A DNA stretch of 64,000 nt, from positions 62,001 to 126,000 of the forward strand of contig CP045239.1 of NCBI GenBank assembly GCA_020541345.1. The letters are read 5' to 3'. Shown piece by piece: positions 34,343 through 47,967 of the stretch. Under the pieces are notes generated by a model. It had not been told where the DNA came from. It saw nothing but the letters and a program-made list of their open reading frames with translations, and did no database searches. This DNA comes from Candidatus Ecksteinia adelgidicola (lineage in GTDB: Bacteria; Pseudomonadota; Gammaproteobacteria; Enterobacterales; Enterobacteriaceae). Made by a program: the position numbers and the translations under genes. Position 1 is the first letter of the stretch; every line of letters starts with the position of its first letter.

Positions 34343-35143
34343 ATACTAAGTTATTTTTTTATATTATTAATTAATATTGACTAAAATTTAAAATAATATA
34401 ATAATTCTACATTAAATAACATTAATTTGATTATGTTTTACTATTACGCATTGTAGTAAATTTTTACGTTTTAAAAACTTTTGTATATTATATATATATT
34501 TTTAGTTATGAATGTTATATCTTGAAATATATATAATAATTTTATATATATTGAATATCAACACATATAAAAAATTATTAATATTTTTTTATAAATTTTA
34601 ATCATTTTAAAAAAAATAAAGATATCATAATTGTATTTATTTATAAAATATGTTATAAATAATAAATTTATTTTTATCTTTTATAAATATTTATTCGATA
34701 AGTATAAAAGATGTTGTAGTGGTATCTAAAAATACCTAATATAAATCATATATTTTTATAACATTATTTTATAATCTATAATATAAATTATAAAAAATAA
34801 TATTAAAAATTCTTATATTTTATGCAAACTATGATAAATATTATAAAATTTATATTTATTATTCATCACACTATAACATTTTATTTTAAAATATATAATT
34901 CATTACTTATTAAAGATAACTTTTATTATATTCTATATAAATAATTTATTTCATAGAACAATAAATTATTTTATGTAACAATATTTAATTTTTAATTTAA
35001 CATTTTAAATAATAAATTTTTAGTAAAATAGTTAATATACTAGTAATACAACTACAGACAAGATGTATAATAATAAAATGAAATAAATGTAATGATATGC
35101 TATAAAAAATAACTAATATTATAATTTGTATTATACTATTAAA
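34343..35143. other. Spacer at the expected position of nsrR
   Basis: In E. coli nsrR lies between purA and rnr. Here the roughly 0.9 kb are A/T-rich without an open frame of that kind. A short minus-strand stretch before rnr, near 34302-34350 (reading ...DKMLLIE...), resembles the KLLLVE end of NsrR, but this is only a few residues and overlaps the promoter candidate. Confidence 0.45.
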
Positions 35144-37394
<2,251 letters not shown>

Positions 37395-38423
37395 TTAATC
37401 ATATTTATGTAACATTTTTTTTTGTATGGTACTAGGAAGTTTCATATAACGAAAAAAATTACTATCCGTATTTAAAACCATTATATTTTGATTATTATTA
37501 AAACTTACTTCATAAGCATGTAAACTTCGTGTAAAAGTATAAAACTCTGGATCTTTGACAAATGTATTAGAAAATAATTGAGCTGCTTTCACATCACCTT
37601 CACTTCGAATAAGTTCTGCTTGATACTCAGCTTCTAGCAAGGTATGAGTTATTTTGTAATCTATAGTAGAACGCAATTTTTCTGCCTGTTCTTTACCTTC
37701 TGATCTTAAACGATGCGCTATTAATTCAAAATTAGAACGCATACGTTGATAAATAGCATTAGAAACTTTAGTTGGTAAACTAATTTGTTTAATAGAAATA
37801 TCAATTATTTTAATACCTAATAAAGGCATGCTTTTTAAATAAATTTTCTCATTGTTTTGATCTATTAATTTTTGTGTAAAATTTTGTTTTTTAGAAAAAA
37901 TTAAATGATTTACATTAATAGATTGAAATTTTTTTTTGTTATTTATAATGTTATTATTTAGTTCAGTTTTTATATTTAACATTAATTGTCCAGTTGAATC
38001 TGTTATAATAGATTTTGCATCTAAAAAACTAATTTTAGAACCTAAAAGATAATTAAATTTGCTTTTTAACAATGTTTCAGTTTGATCAGTATTTCCACCA
38101 TTAGTTGCTAAATAATAATTACTAAAATTAGTAATACGCCACTTTATGTAAGAGTTAATAATAAGCTCTTTTTTATCTATTGTAACAAAATGATCATCTT
38201 GATTATTTATGGTATGAATGCGTGCATCTAAAATTTTAATACTATCAATGAATGGAATTTTAAAATGTAACCCTGGACTGTAAAGAATAGATTTCATATG
38301 TCTATCTTTTAAAATTTTTCCAAATCGTAGTATAATACCCCGTTGTTCTTCTTGTACTATAAATATCGAAGAATATAATATTATCAAAATTCCAAGGATA
38401 GTAATAATAAAAGATTGACGCAT
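37395..38423 (-). CDS. hflC: HflC, FtsH protease modulator
   Basis: Membrane-anchored SPFH/prohibitin-family protein. With HflK it forms the large periplasm-facing cage around FtsH and modulates membrane-protein degradation. It has 342 residues (E. coli 334). An N-terminal membrane anchor (about 4-23) is followed by the SPFH domain with EEQRGIILRFGK, SPGLHFKIPFID and DARIHTINNQDDHFVTIDKKEL. A helical C-terminal half follows (IKQISLPTKVSNAIYQRMRSNFE, EGKEQAEKLRS) and then SFNNNQNIMVLNTDSNFFRYMK. The segment around residues 150-200 is more diverged and Asn/Lys-rich. It begins 2 nt after the hflK stop, so the two are co-translated. Confidence 0.96.
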   Translation of the reverse strand: MRQSFIITILGILIILYSSIFIVQEEQRGIILRFGKILKDRHMKSILYSPGLHFKIPFIDSIKILDARIHTINNQDDHFVTIDKKELIINSYIKWRITNFSNYYLATNGGNTDQTETLLKSKFNYLLGSKISFLDAKSIITDSTGQLMLNIKTELNNNIINNKKKFQSINVNHLIFSKKQNFTQKLIDQNNEKIYLKSMPLLGIKIIDISIKQISLPTKVSNAIYQRMRSNFELIAHRLRSEGKEQAEKLRSTIDYKITHTLLEAEYQAELIRSEGDVKAAQLFSNTFVKDPEFYTFTRSLHAYEVSFNNNQNIMVLNTDSNFFRYMKLPSTIQKKMLHKYD

Positions 38424-38425
38424 GT

Positions 38426-39670
38426 TTATTCTCCTTTCATATGATGAATATTATTATATAAAACATTAGTTTTATATTGCTTTTTAATTATAGAATGATC
38501 TAAATTTTTTATATTAAAATTAGTTTTATTTTTATCAACAGGAAAAGAAATACTTTTTATTAAATTAGAATTTTTATTATTATTATTTTTATAAAAATCA
38601 ATATGATCATGAAAAATTTGACTTAGTGGTAAAATTATCACATTATTGCTGTTTTGAGTTAATAATAATTTTCGTGTATGAGTTAAAATTTTTTCCATAG
38701 TTTCAATATATAGACGTTGATAGGTAATTTCTGGAGCTAATTTATATTCAGGAAGAAGCTTAATAAAATGTAAGGTTTCTTTTTTTGCTTTAAAAATAGT
38801 ACGAATTTTATATTTTTTAGCATCTTCTAACAATCTTTGAGTTTTCTTTTTAGCACGCAATTGCACTTTATTAACATATATTTTTGCTTCTTGGATATAT
38901 TGTTGTTTATTTTCTCGTGCAGATATAATATCATTAAATGATGCTTTTATTTCTTCCGGAGGATAGATAGTTTTAAAATTGATGTTTAATAAACTAATTC
39001 CTATGTCATAAGAACGAATCATCTTTTTTAAGATGCTTTGAATTTTATCTTTAAGAGTAATATTATTTTCAGTTAAAATTTGATTCATTGAATATCTGCC
39101 TACTACACTTCGTAATGCACTGTGCGTTGCTTGACTTAAATTATCATTAGTATTTATAAAATTAAAAATATAAGCACTTGAATTAGTTATACGATATTGT
39201 ATATTTATTTTTATATGCACCAGATTTTCATCTGAAGTTAATATTACACTAGAAGCTGATAATTCTCGCACTGATTCTACGTCAATTAAATGAACTATAT
39301 CAATAAAAGTTGCTTTCCAATTTAAACCAGGAAAAGCTACATGAGTAAATTTTCCAAATCGCGTTACTACACCACGTTCAGATTCTTTAATAGTATAAAA
39401 TCCGCTACAAATCCAAGATATAATTAGAGTAATTAATGATATAACAGTAGTGTAACGCCTAAAATATAAACCAGAAGAACTTTTCCTACTATTATTAGAT
39501 TTTTTACGAATCCATAAACGATTTAATTTTTTTACTATATCGTGAAAAATATTATTTAAATTAATTTTTTTTTCGTGATCTTTTGATGTTTTTTTATTAG
39601 AATTGTTACGATTATTATTCTCCCATGGATTTTTGTTTTTTTCATCATTACTAGGATGATTCCACGTCAT
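38426..39670 (-). CDS. hflK: HflK, FtsH protease modulator
   Basis: Partner of HflC in the FtsH-HflKC complex of the inner membrane. Start 39670 gives M-T-W-N-H-P-S-N-D-E, matching the E. coli beginning M-A-W-N-Q-P-G-N-N, and has GGAG 8 nt upstream. The ATG at 39718 would add 16 unmatched residues. It has 414 residues (E. coli 419). A hydrophilic N-tail (E. coli Gly-rich, here Asn/Lys-rich) is followed by one membrane helix (about 74-93). The SPFH domain then begins FYTIKESERGVVTRFGKFTHVAFPGLNWK, with LTSDENLVHIKINIQYRITN and later LYIETMEKILTHTRKLLL. Ahead of it hflX and hfq, its E. coli operon partners, are missing. Confidence 0.95.
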   Translation of the reverse strand: MTWNHPSNDEKNKNPWENNNRNNSNKKTSKDHEKKINLNNIFHDIVKKLNRLWIRKKSNNSRKSSSGLYFRRYTTVISLITLIISWICSGFYTIKESERGVVTRFGKFTHVAFPGLNWKATFIDIVHLIDVESVRELSASSVILTSDENLVHIKINIQYRITNSSAYIFNFINTNDNLSQATHSALRSVVGRYSMNQILTENNITLKDKIQSILKKMIRSYDIGISLLNINFKTIYPPEEIKASFNDIISARENKQQYIQEAKIYVNKVQLRAKKKTQRLLEDAKKYKIRTIFKAKKETLHFIKLLPEYKLAPEITYQRLYIETMEKILTHTRKLLLTQNSNNVIILPLSQIFHDHIDFYKNNNNKNSNLIKSISFPVDKNKTNFNIKNLDHSIIKKQYKTNVLYNNIHHMKGE

Positions 39671-41141
39671 ATTTATAACTCCATACTTATAATTTAACAC
39701 TTTGTGTTTTATAATCATGACATATCTTATGTAATAAGATGTATTTAATTATATTTTATTTTTTAGAATAAATATTATTGAATATTATTAAATATTATTG
39801 AATATTATAATATATAATAAAAATTAATATCTTCACGATTTATATATTTATTAATGCTATTTCAATTAAAAAAAAATATATTAATATTTATTTGATGCAT
39901 TAGTAATATTTACTATTCAAATATTATAAACTATTTACAATAAAAAATTATATTTTATTAAAAATAATAAAATATAAATAATTTTATATTATTAAAAATA
40001 AAATTATATAAATCGATGTTATTTACATATTTTTTTATTAACTAAATATTATACTAATATAGTATGATTTTCGTTTTATTTTTTTTTCATTGATATAAAA
40101 TAAATTATTTTTAGTTATAAAACATGATTAAAATATATAATATAAATTTATTTTTTTTTAAAAATATTATTTTCTTTTTATTGTCAATAAAAGTGTTGTC
40201 AATATTATTAAAGATAAAAAAGTATGTTTTTATTAAACGTTAATTACAACATAAAATTTAAAATGAAATACTTTATTTTAATATAAAATTAAAATCATAT
40301 TTTATATTAATAATTTTTTACTATTAATGTAATATTTTTTAAAAAAAAATAAATGTTTTACTTATACTTTAAAATTTTAAATATGATTAATATTTTTTTA
40401 AATATGCTTAATGTTTTTTGTTACACTTTTATATTAAATATAAAAATTATAAATAATAAATTTTATCTATCATTATAATATTGTTTTTGTTTTTATTAAA
40501 ACTCATTCAATTATTAATATAAATTTAATTTATCTTTATCTTATTAATATAAAAAATAATTAAATTTTATTATATTAATTATTTTATTTTAAAAAATTTA
40601 TTGTTATTATTAAATAGAAAATATATAAATTTACTATTCTAACTATCATAACAATATACATAATTTAAAAAAAATAAATTAATAAAATATCAAAAATATA
40701 AAATAAATATTTTTATTTAAAAATAATTAAATGTTGTTTTATTTATTATTAATTTTTATTTTCTGTATTGTTATCATATATTGATAAAATAACTATGATT
40801 GTTAAAATTAATATTTAAGATTATTAAAGTAAGAAATTCATTATAACAGAACTGTTATAGAAGTAGTATGTTTGTTAATTATTTAATTAATAATATTTTA
40901 AAAGAATAGAAAACTAAAAAATAAATTTAACTTTTAAGATCAATACTATCAGATAAACAAATTGATACTAAAATATTTTTATAACGTAATATATTTTAAA
41001 ATAGATCTTAAAAAATTATTTTTTTAACTATTTTATTTTTACATCATAGCATGCTTATTATTAATAATTAATAACTCATTTATTACTGAAATAGATAATG
41101 TAATATTCATATATTTTTGTATAAAAGAATTTTATATATCT
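39671..41141. other. Spacer where hfq and hflX would lie
   Basis: 1.5 kb between miaA and hflK. E. coli has hfq (102 codons) and hflX (426 codons) here. No frame matches either, and no Hfq Sm-motif residues can be read on the minus strand. Tandem copies of a 10-bp unit are at 39771-39810. Confidence 0.6.
39771..39810. repeat. Four tandem 10-bp units
   Basis: AATATTATTG alternates with AATATTATTA and a final AATATTATAA, upstream of hflK. Confidence 0.8.
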
Positions 41142-42080
41142 TTAAATTTTAGAATTTATAACTTGTATTATTTTATATAAAGCATCTTTTGGTTTTTCAC
41201 TATTTAACCAATATAAAGAATCCCAATTTCGTAACCAAGTCATTTGATGTTTTGCAAATTGGCGTGTTGCATAAATAGTATTATAAATCATATCATCATA
41301 ACTCATACTCCCGGATAAATATGACCACATTTGTCGATATCCTATACTACGAATAGCAGGTAAATCTTTATGTAAATTATTTTGATAAAATAACGTACGA
41401 ACTTCTTTTTCAAAACCTTTTTTAAGCATTTGATCATATCGTTTTTCAATACGTTGATGAATTAATTCTCGATTATAAGGGCAAATTGCAAATTGAAAAA
41501 CATTATAATCTAATGCATTTCCTGAAATTTTCATTAATTCTGTCATTGTTTTTCCTGAAATAAAAAAAACTTCTAGTGCTCTTAAAATCCTATGGTGATC
41601 ATTAAAATGAATTCTTAGTGCTGAAATTGGATCAATTTTTTTTAGTTTAGTATATAAAAATTGCCAACCTTTTTTTGTTGCTTGACTTCGTATATATTCA
41701 CGTACTATTAAATTAGATGGAGGTAGCGGTGATAATCCTAATAATAGTGTCTTAAAATAAAGCATTGTACCGCCTACAAGCAATGGAATATTGCCATTAT
41801 GAGAAATTTCATCCATAGCTTTTAAGGCATCAGAATAAAAATCTGACGAAGAGTAAGATTCTGAAGGATTTCGAATATTAATTAATCGATGTGGATTTTC
41901 TAATAATTCTTTGGCATTTGGTTTAGAAGTACCAATATCCATTCCACAATATACTAATACAGAATCAACACTAATTAGTTCAACAGGAAGATATTTTCGT
42001 AGCAAAATTGCTAGTGCAGTTTTTCCTGAAGCAGTAGGACCCATAATAAAAATTGCTGGAGAATAAGATTTTTTAGTCAT
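41142..42080 (-). CDS. miaA: tRNA dimethylallyltransferase MiaA
   Basis: Transfers dimethylallyl from DMAPP to N6 of A37 in tRNAs reading UNN codons, the first step of ms2i6A. It has 312 residues (E. coli 316). The P-loop GPTASGKT is at 14-21 with the catalytic Thr. [51 protein letters not shown] and the tRNA-contacting [13 protein letters not shown] and [16 protein letters not shown] are all present. It is first in the collinear minus-strand block. In E. coli mutL precedes it; here nearly 3 kb of spacer does. Confidence 0.97.
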   Translation of the reverse strand: MTKKSYSPAIFIMGPTASGKTALAILLRKYLPVELISVDSVLVYCGMDIGTSKPNAKELLENPHRLINIRNPSESYSSSDFYSDALKAMDEISHNGNIPLLVGGTMLYFKTLLLGLSPLPPSNLIVREYIRSQATKKGWQFLYTKLKKIDPISALRIHFNDHHRILRALEVFFISGKTMTELMKISGNALDYNVFQFAICPYNRELIHQRIEKRYDQMLKKGFEKEVRTLFYQNNLHKDLPAIRSIGYRQMWSYLSGSMSYDDMIYNTIYATRQFAKHQMTWLRNWDSLYWLNSEKPKDALYKIIQVINSKI

Positions 42081-42858
42081 ATTTTAAAATATTAATCTTA
42101 ATTATATATACTATCTCGATTTTATATACTAAAATCATGTATTAACTTTAATTTATTATTATTAATCATAGTGTTTTTTAATGATTATAAATACGATTTT
42201 TACTTATAAGATATTTTACTATTAAATATAATTTTTACAAATATTTAAAAATAAATATTACGTGTAGTGATAAGATCTTATAATTTTAATAAAATTATTA
42301 ATTTTTTTTAAACGTAACATTCATATAATATTATTTTAAAGTTATAAAATATTATTTGATATTATATATTAAAATTGATCTAAAAATTTTTATTTTTATT
42401 AAAAATTTTAATTATACTTTATTTACTATGTTATTTTATTAAATAAAATATTAATGGATAATATAAATATATAAAATATTGTTTTTTGTAATTACACTCA
42501 AAGAACATTTAACAACATTTTTTACTTTAAAATATGTACTAAAAATTAATTAAGATATTAAAAATTAAATACTAATATAGAGAATGAATAATTATAAAAT
42601 TATTTAAATGAAGATCAATTTATTATTTTTTTTAATAACACTATGTAATAAAAATAAAGAATTTAAAAAAAATAGTTTGTTCTTCATTTTGTTAAATAAT
42701 TAACATATTAAATAATACTTTTAAATAAATTTCATAATAACATATTAAAATTATACAATTAAAAAAATTTAACGTTTATATAACAATAAAATTAAAAATT
42801 TTTATTGTAAGTAAGACAGTTTTTATTATAATCAATAAATTAATTATTTTTATTTAAA

Positions 42859-42895
42859 TTATTATTTATTTTTTTAATAAAAAAATAAATAATAA
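42859..42895. repeat. Perfect 17-bp inverted repeat, 3-nt loop
   Basis: TTATTATTTATTTTTTT, loop AAT, and the exact complement. Low complexity raises the chance of a random origin. Confidence 0.8.
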
Positions 42896-44365
42896 AAAAA
42901 GTTATTTTTACTAAATAAAATTATTAATAAAATTTATTCATATAATATATTATTATTTTACTGTTATAAAAAGTAAGATTTATCAAATTATTATTTAGAT
43001 TAAGATTTATTGCGTAAAAAATTTAATAATATGTGTATTATATCAATAATATCGTAATAAAAATAATAAAATTATGTTTATGTTATTTTATATTTTTATA
43101 AAAACTATTAATTATATTTTAAATAATATAAGATATTTTTTATATTTTATTTAAAATAAAAATATATTACAATATAATATAAAACTTTTATGCTATCGTT
43201 AAAAATTAATATTTTGAAAATTTATTGTTTTATTTAATATACTTAAAATTAATATACTTAACAATAATAATTTTTTTTAAAATAATAATATGTATTTAAA
43301 ATACTATAGTAAATAAAAATTTTTTATTAATATAACTGTTTTTTTAAATTCTTCATATAGAGAAAAGTTTAATTTTTAAATTATCATAAAAATAAAAATT
43401 TAAATAAAAACTATTAAATAAAATTTTATTAATTTTATAAATTTTTAACTATTAAAGATACAGTAATATTTATTAATATATATAATTTTTAGTAATAATA
43501 TAAATATTTAATAAAATTAAATATATGATATTGAATAATTTTATTATTATTAATTAAATACATTTTTACATTATTATTTGTTATAACATTTAATGTTAAT
43601 TAATAGTTTTTAAAAACACGTTAATATATAAATATATTATTTAACGATTTATAAAAATAATATTTTATTCATAATTAAATTTTTTATATTATTTATGTTA
43701 AAAATACGTTTTGATAATAATTATTTAAATTAACATTGATACTATAAGTAATAAACAATATAATTATTTTTATTGAATAAATTTAAAAATTATTAAAATA
43801 TTTTAAATTAAATCTTAATAATATTTTATCAAAATATTATTCTTTATAAAAATATATTATATAAAAATAACAAAAGATTTTTTATTTTTATTTAAGTAAA
43901 CGTTTATATTTTTGTACTAATAAAAAATATATTAATGTTTATAAAATATTACGTTAGATGTTTTAATTTGTATATTATATTTAAATACATATTATCATTT
44001 CATGATAAATTATTTTTTAAAATATAATAATACTATTACAAAATAAAAACATATTATTATTTTATAAAAGTTAATGATATATTTTATTAAAATTTTTATT
44101 AAATCTAATTAATAAAAAATACATAACTCTTTATATACATGCTAAATAATTTTAAAATTAACTATTAATACTTTAAATAATACTTTAAAATATTTTATAT
44201 TTTATAAATATTATTAAAATCTTTTTATACAAAAACATTATTTTTATTTAAAAAAATATGTATAATTAAAAATAATTATTTTAAATATTAGATTCTTATA
44301 ACTAACTATTTTATAAAAATAAAATTTTTAATTATGATGAATATATAATATCTATGATTAATGTT

Positions 44366-44401
44366 AAAATTTACTTTAATACTAAAATTTACTTTAATAC
44401 T
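44366..44401. repeat. Two tandem copies of an 18-bp unit
   Basis: AAAATTTACTTTAATACT occurs twice in a row, with the start of a third copy following. Confidence 0.85.
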
Positions 44402-45038
44402 AAAATAATAAAAATAAATAGGTCATTTTTTTTTTAAAATTACTTATATTTTATAATATATAAATTATAGATTTTAGTTAATAAATAGTGATTTAATATG
44501 AAATTTTTATGTAAAAATATTTAATTTTTATCTTAAGAAATACTAATAATTTTAAAAAAATAATACTGTTATTTTAAAGATAATTTTAATTATGTTTATC
44601 ATATTTAAATCTTAAAAATAAAACAATATTAAATATGTATTTAATATTGTTTAAATAATATTATATACTTTTTATGATATTATTTAAAAAATTTTTTATC
44701 AATTCATAAATACAATCATGAACATATTTTTTTTAAAAATATTAAAGTATATAGAATATATTTTTAAAAAGTATTAAATTAAAATAATAAAATATAAGAT
44801 ATGATTATTATTTATAATACAATTATTATACATTTCTATTTTATAAAATATTTACACATATTATTTTTTAAAATGAGTTATTATTATTTTACATTTAAAT
44901 TATGTAACAGTTAATTATATGATTTATTAAAATTTCATTTTTATAATTTAATGATTTAGAATAATTTAATTATGTAATAAAATATTAATTTTATAACATG
45001 ATATCTAATATTATAATTTTAATACGTCATATTTATCA

Positions 45039-45590
45039 TCAAAACATAATATTTTTAATGTGTTGAAAATATGACTTTATTAATATTAAATGTTTAACAG
45101 GACATAAATAAATAAGCACGACCAAAAAAACACAAAATATTTTTTCTAACTGATTATTTTTTTGAGATTGTAATAATGGTAAACAAAAACGCCAACGACA
45201 AGGCCAAAATAGTGATATTCCATTAGGAGTTAGCATATCAGCTAAAAGATGACTCAAATAACCAATAAGTATAGCATGTAGTGTATCAGAAGGAAAAAAC
45301 CAATTATATGGAAAATGTAGTAATCGAAAAAATATTATTCCACTAAAAATTGCTAATAAACTATGAGTAAATTTTCGATGACCAAAAATATAAAAAATAG
45401 GAATCGAAATCCACCGACAACGTTGTCCTAATAAGGATTGCGGATGGTCTATATCAGGCAATAATGCAGTTAACAACACACCTGGAATAATATGCCACCA
45501 ATCACCATTAGCTAATTTTAATGTTATTTCAGCTTTTTTAGAAAAAATCCCACAAGCAATAGCAAAGATTAGATGTCCTTCAGCAGTCAT
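45039..45590 (-). CDS. ydjM: Inner-membrane metal-dependent hydrolase-like YdjM
   Basis: Member of the YdjM/DUF457 family, multi-helix membrane proteins with a pattern of conserved His and Asp suggesting a metal site. In E. coli ydjM is a LexA-controlled gene of unknown exact role. It has 183 residues (E. coli about 196). The family blocks are clear: M-T-A-E-G-H at the start, ALLPDIDHPQSLLGQR (about 43-58), FGHRKFTHSLLA (about 69-80), GYLSHLLADMLTPNGISLFWPCRWRFCLP and NQLEKIF. No LexA box was seen just upstream. It is isolated, with no operon partner. Confidence 0.88.
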   Translation of the reverse strand: MTAEGHLIFAIACGIFSKKAEITLKLANGDWWHIIPGVLLTALLPDIDHPQSLLGQRCRWISIPIFYIFGHRKFTHSLLAIFSGIIFFRLLHFPYNWFFPSDTLHAILIGYLSHLLADMLTPNGISLFWPCRWRFCLPLLQSQKNNQLEKIFCVFLVVLIYLCPVKHLILIKSYFQHIKNIMF

Positions 45591-46491
45591 GCTACAATTT
45601 ACCCTAGTATTAAGCCATACATTTATTAATTATATCTAAAAATTACTGATAATCAAAGTAAATTTTTGTTTGATTATAAGTATTATGTAATATTTTTTAT
45701 TAGTAAATTAAAAACAAAGAATATTGTAATTTCAATTTTTAAATTAGTTAGTATGATATTGAAAATAAAGAATAAATCTCAAGTGATGAATTAGTGCATA
45801 TAAAACGTTGTGATAAAAAATTTTAAAATATTTATTTATTTTTTGTATTTATAATTTTATTATAATATTTAAAATATTAATTTTAACAAATTTTAATTTT
45901 AACCGTAATTTAACTATATCTATAATTTTATTGATTTTAACTTATTAAATAAATAAGATATTTATCAATTTTAAATAATCGTTAACATAATATTTTGTTT
46001 TTTCATTTATATTTTATTAATTTTACTCCAGTTAACATAAATGTTACGTTATGAAACGTAATAATTAAATTTTAAATAAAATAATATAAGTAAAAATTAT
46101 TATATACTATATTAACATTACAATATTTTTTTTAAAAAATATAATATGTTAGTCAACATATTATATTTAAATGAAATATATTTAATCACTAATTTTAATA
46201 TATTTAAATCTATACATTTAAAATTTTTTTAAATATTTCATTTCTTAAAACTATGATATTTATAGTATATTTTAAGCTAAAAATTTTTATAAAAAATAAT
46301 GAATATGTTATGTATAAAAATAAATATTAATTAATTTTTAAAGTATTCTAAATAAATTATCAATATTATTTTTAAAAATTATATATTTTTATTTGTTAAA
46401 AATTAAATTTATTATATAATGACTATCGATAAATATAATGCTAATTTTTATAATTAAATATTATACTTCATATTTTACCGGACATTTCCAT
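45591..46491. other. Spacer between divergent ydjM and sodA
   Basis: 0.9 kb of A/T-rich sequence serving the two divergent genes. Apart from the sodA promoter candidate nothing is seen. Confidence 0.6.
46393..46420 (+). promoter_or_regulatory. Possible sodA promoter
   Basis: TTGTTA (46393-46398) and a perfect TATAAT (46415-46420) with 16 nt between them, about 70 nt before the chosen sodA start. Confidence 0.4.
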
Positions 46492-47112
46492 ATGATATAT
46501 ACATTACCATCTTTACAATATAAATATGATGAATTAGAACCATACTTCGATAAAAAAACAATGGAAATTCATTACACAAAACATCATCAAACTTATGTAA
46601 ACAATGCTAATATTGTACTAAAAATATATCCAGAATTAGCTCAATACAATATTGAAAAACTAATGGAAAATTTTGACAAAATACCAGCTAATTATTATAC
46701 TTTTATGCGAAATAATGCTGGTGCTCATTTTAATCATAGTTTATTTTGGAAATGCTTAAAAACTAAAACTATTTTATCTAATGATTTAAAAGCAGCTATT
46801 TTACACGATTTTGGTAGTATTAGTCAATTTCAAGAAGAATTTGAAAAAGTTGCAATGTCTCAATTTGGTTCAGGATGGGTTTGGTTAATATTAAAAAATA
46901 ATAAATTAAACATAATTTCAACTTCTAATCAAGATAATCCGTTAATGAAAACTATTTCTAATACTATTTTAGGTTTCCCTATTCTTTGTTTAGATGTATG
47001 GGAACATGCTTATTATCTTAAATATCAATATAAAAGACTTAATTATATTAAAGCATTTTGGAATGTAGTTAATTGGGATGAAGCGTCTATCAGATTTAAA
47101 ACAAAAACATAA
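46492..47112 (+). CDS. sodA: Superoxide dismutase, manganese type
   Basis: Dismutes superoxide in the cytoplasm. Start 46492 gives M-I-Y-T-L-P-S-L-Q-Y, matching E. coli SodA M-S-Y-T-L-P-S-L-P-Y; the ATG at 46438 would add 18 unmatched residues. It has 206 residues, as in E. coli. Metal ligands are His27, His82, Asp168 and His172 (LDVWEHAYY). The Mn-type markers are present: Gln147 in TSNQDNP, and NAGAHFNHSLFW rather than the Fe-type sequence. The usual second-shell Tyr is in HHQTYV. Some otherwise constant positions have changed (HYTKHH for HHTKHH, GAHFNH for GGHANH). It is the only plus-strand gene in the right half of the window. Confidence 0.95.
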   Translation: MIYTLPSLQYKYDELEPYFDKKTMEIHYTKHHQTYVNNANIVLKIYPELAQYNIEKLMENFDKIPANYYTFMRNNAGAHFNHSLFWKCLKTKTILSNDLKAAILHDFGSISQFQEEFEKVAMSQFGSGWVWLILKNNKLNIISTSNQDNPLMKTISNTILGFPILCLDVWEHAYYLKYQYKRLNYIKAFWNVVNWDEASIRFKTKT

Positions 47113-47122
47113 TTTTTCTTTT

Positions 47123-47150
47123 AATATTCCTGATAATTCGGGTATGTTTT
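47123..47150 (+). terminator. Intrinsic terminator of sodA
   Basis: Just after the stop, CCTGA pairs with TCGGG (one G-U) around a TAAT loop, extended by weaker pairs and followed by TTTT. The G/C content stands out from the surroundings. Confidence 0.55.
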
Positions 47151-47967
47151 AACATAACAGTTTTACTATTTAGATGTAAAATCTATGATGTATATTTCTA
47201 TATATGATATATATTTATATGAATAAATGTTTTAAATTAATATTTAATTATTAAAATAATTTAATATTTTTTTAATGATAATTGTCATGAAATGTTTTAT
47301 ATGATTTCATTAAAAGTTAATAATTTATAAACATATATTTTATATAAAATATATATTTATAAATTGACAATAATTCACAACATAAAATATTATTATTAAT
47401 ATACAATATATATTATTAAAATAAAAATAAAAAAGACAAAAAAAACTAATTTTAATATGTTTAATATTGACATAACATTTATGTATGTATGCTTAAATAT
47501 AGAAAAATTTTTATTAATTATTTATATTTTTACAACATTTATATAGTAATCTGTTTTTTTTAAAAAAAAATAAGTTTTTTTTATTGAAAATAAAATAATA
47601 ATATTTTTTTAACAATAAATTAAGTTTTAAAGAAAATTATAAAAAAATGATTAATATTTATAAGATTCTAAAATTTATTAATATACATTTATAATATTTC
47701 TATAAATTTTTTGTCAATATTTATATAAACACTTATAAATTTAAATAAACATTATTTTGTTCAGAAACGAATTGTTATAAAAAAATAGTATTTATTAAAC
47801 AAATATTGTTATCTAATAAATATATAAATTATTTTCTTTAACTAAAAATTTTATTTTTTTTTAAATTATAAACTAACTTATTTGAAACGTATATCTTACT
47901 TAATATGAATATACTATTTTATTATATACAGTTATAATAAAAATTAACTTTATGAATAACGTTGACT
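47151..47967. other. Spacer between sodA and lnt ends
   Basis: 0.8 kb of A/T-rich sequence between two converging genes; nothing recognised. Confidence 0.65.

Larger units (their letters stand above)
42081..45038. other. A/T-rich spacer, 3 kb
   Basis: No gene recognised; mutL, the usual neighbour, is absent. Contains a 17-bp inverted repeat (42859-42895) and a tandem 18-bp repeat (44366-44401). Confidence 0.7.

Noticed and set aside
39671-41141. Search for a short hfq between miaA and hflK
   Set aside because: No minus-strand frame carries the Hfq core residues; only A/T-rich sequence is found.
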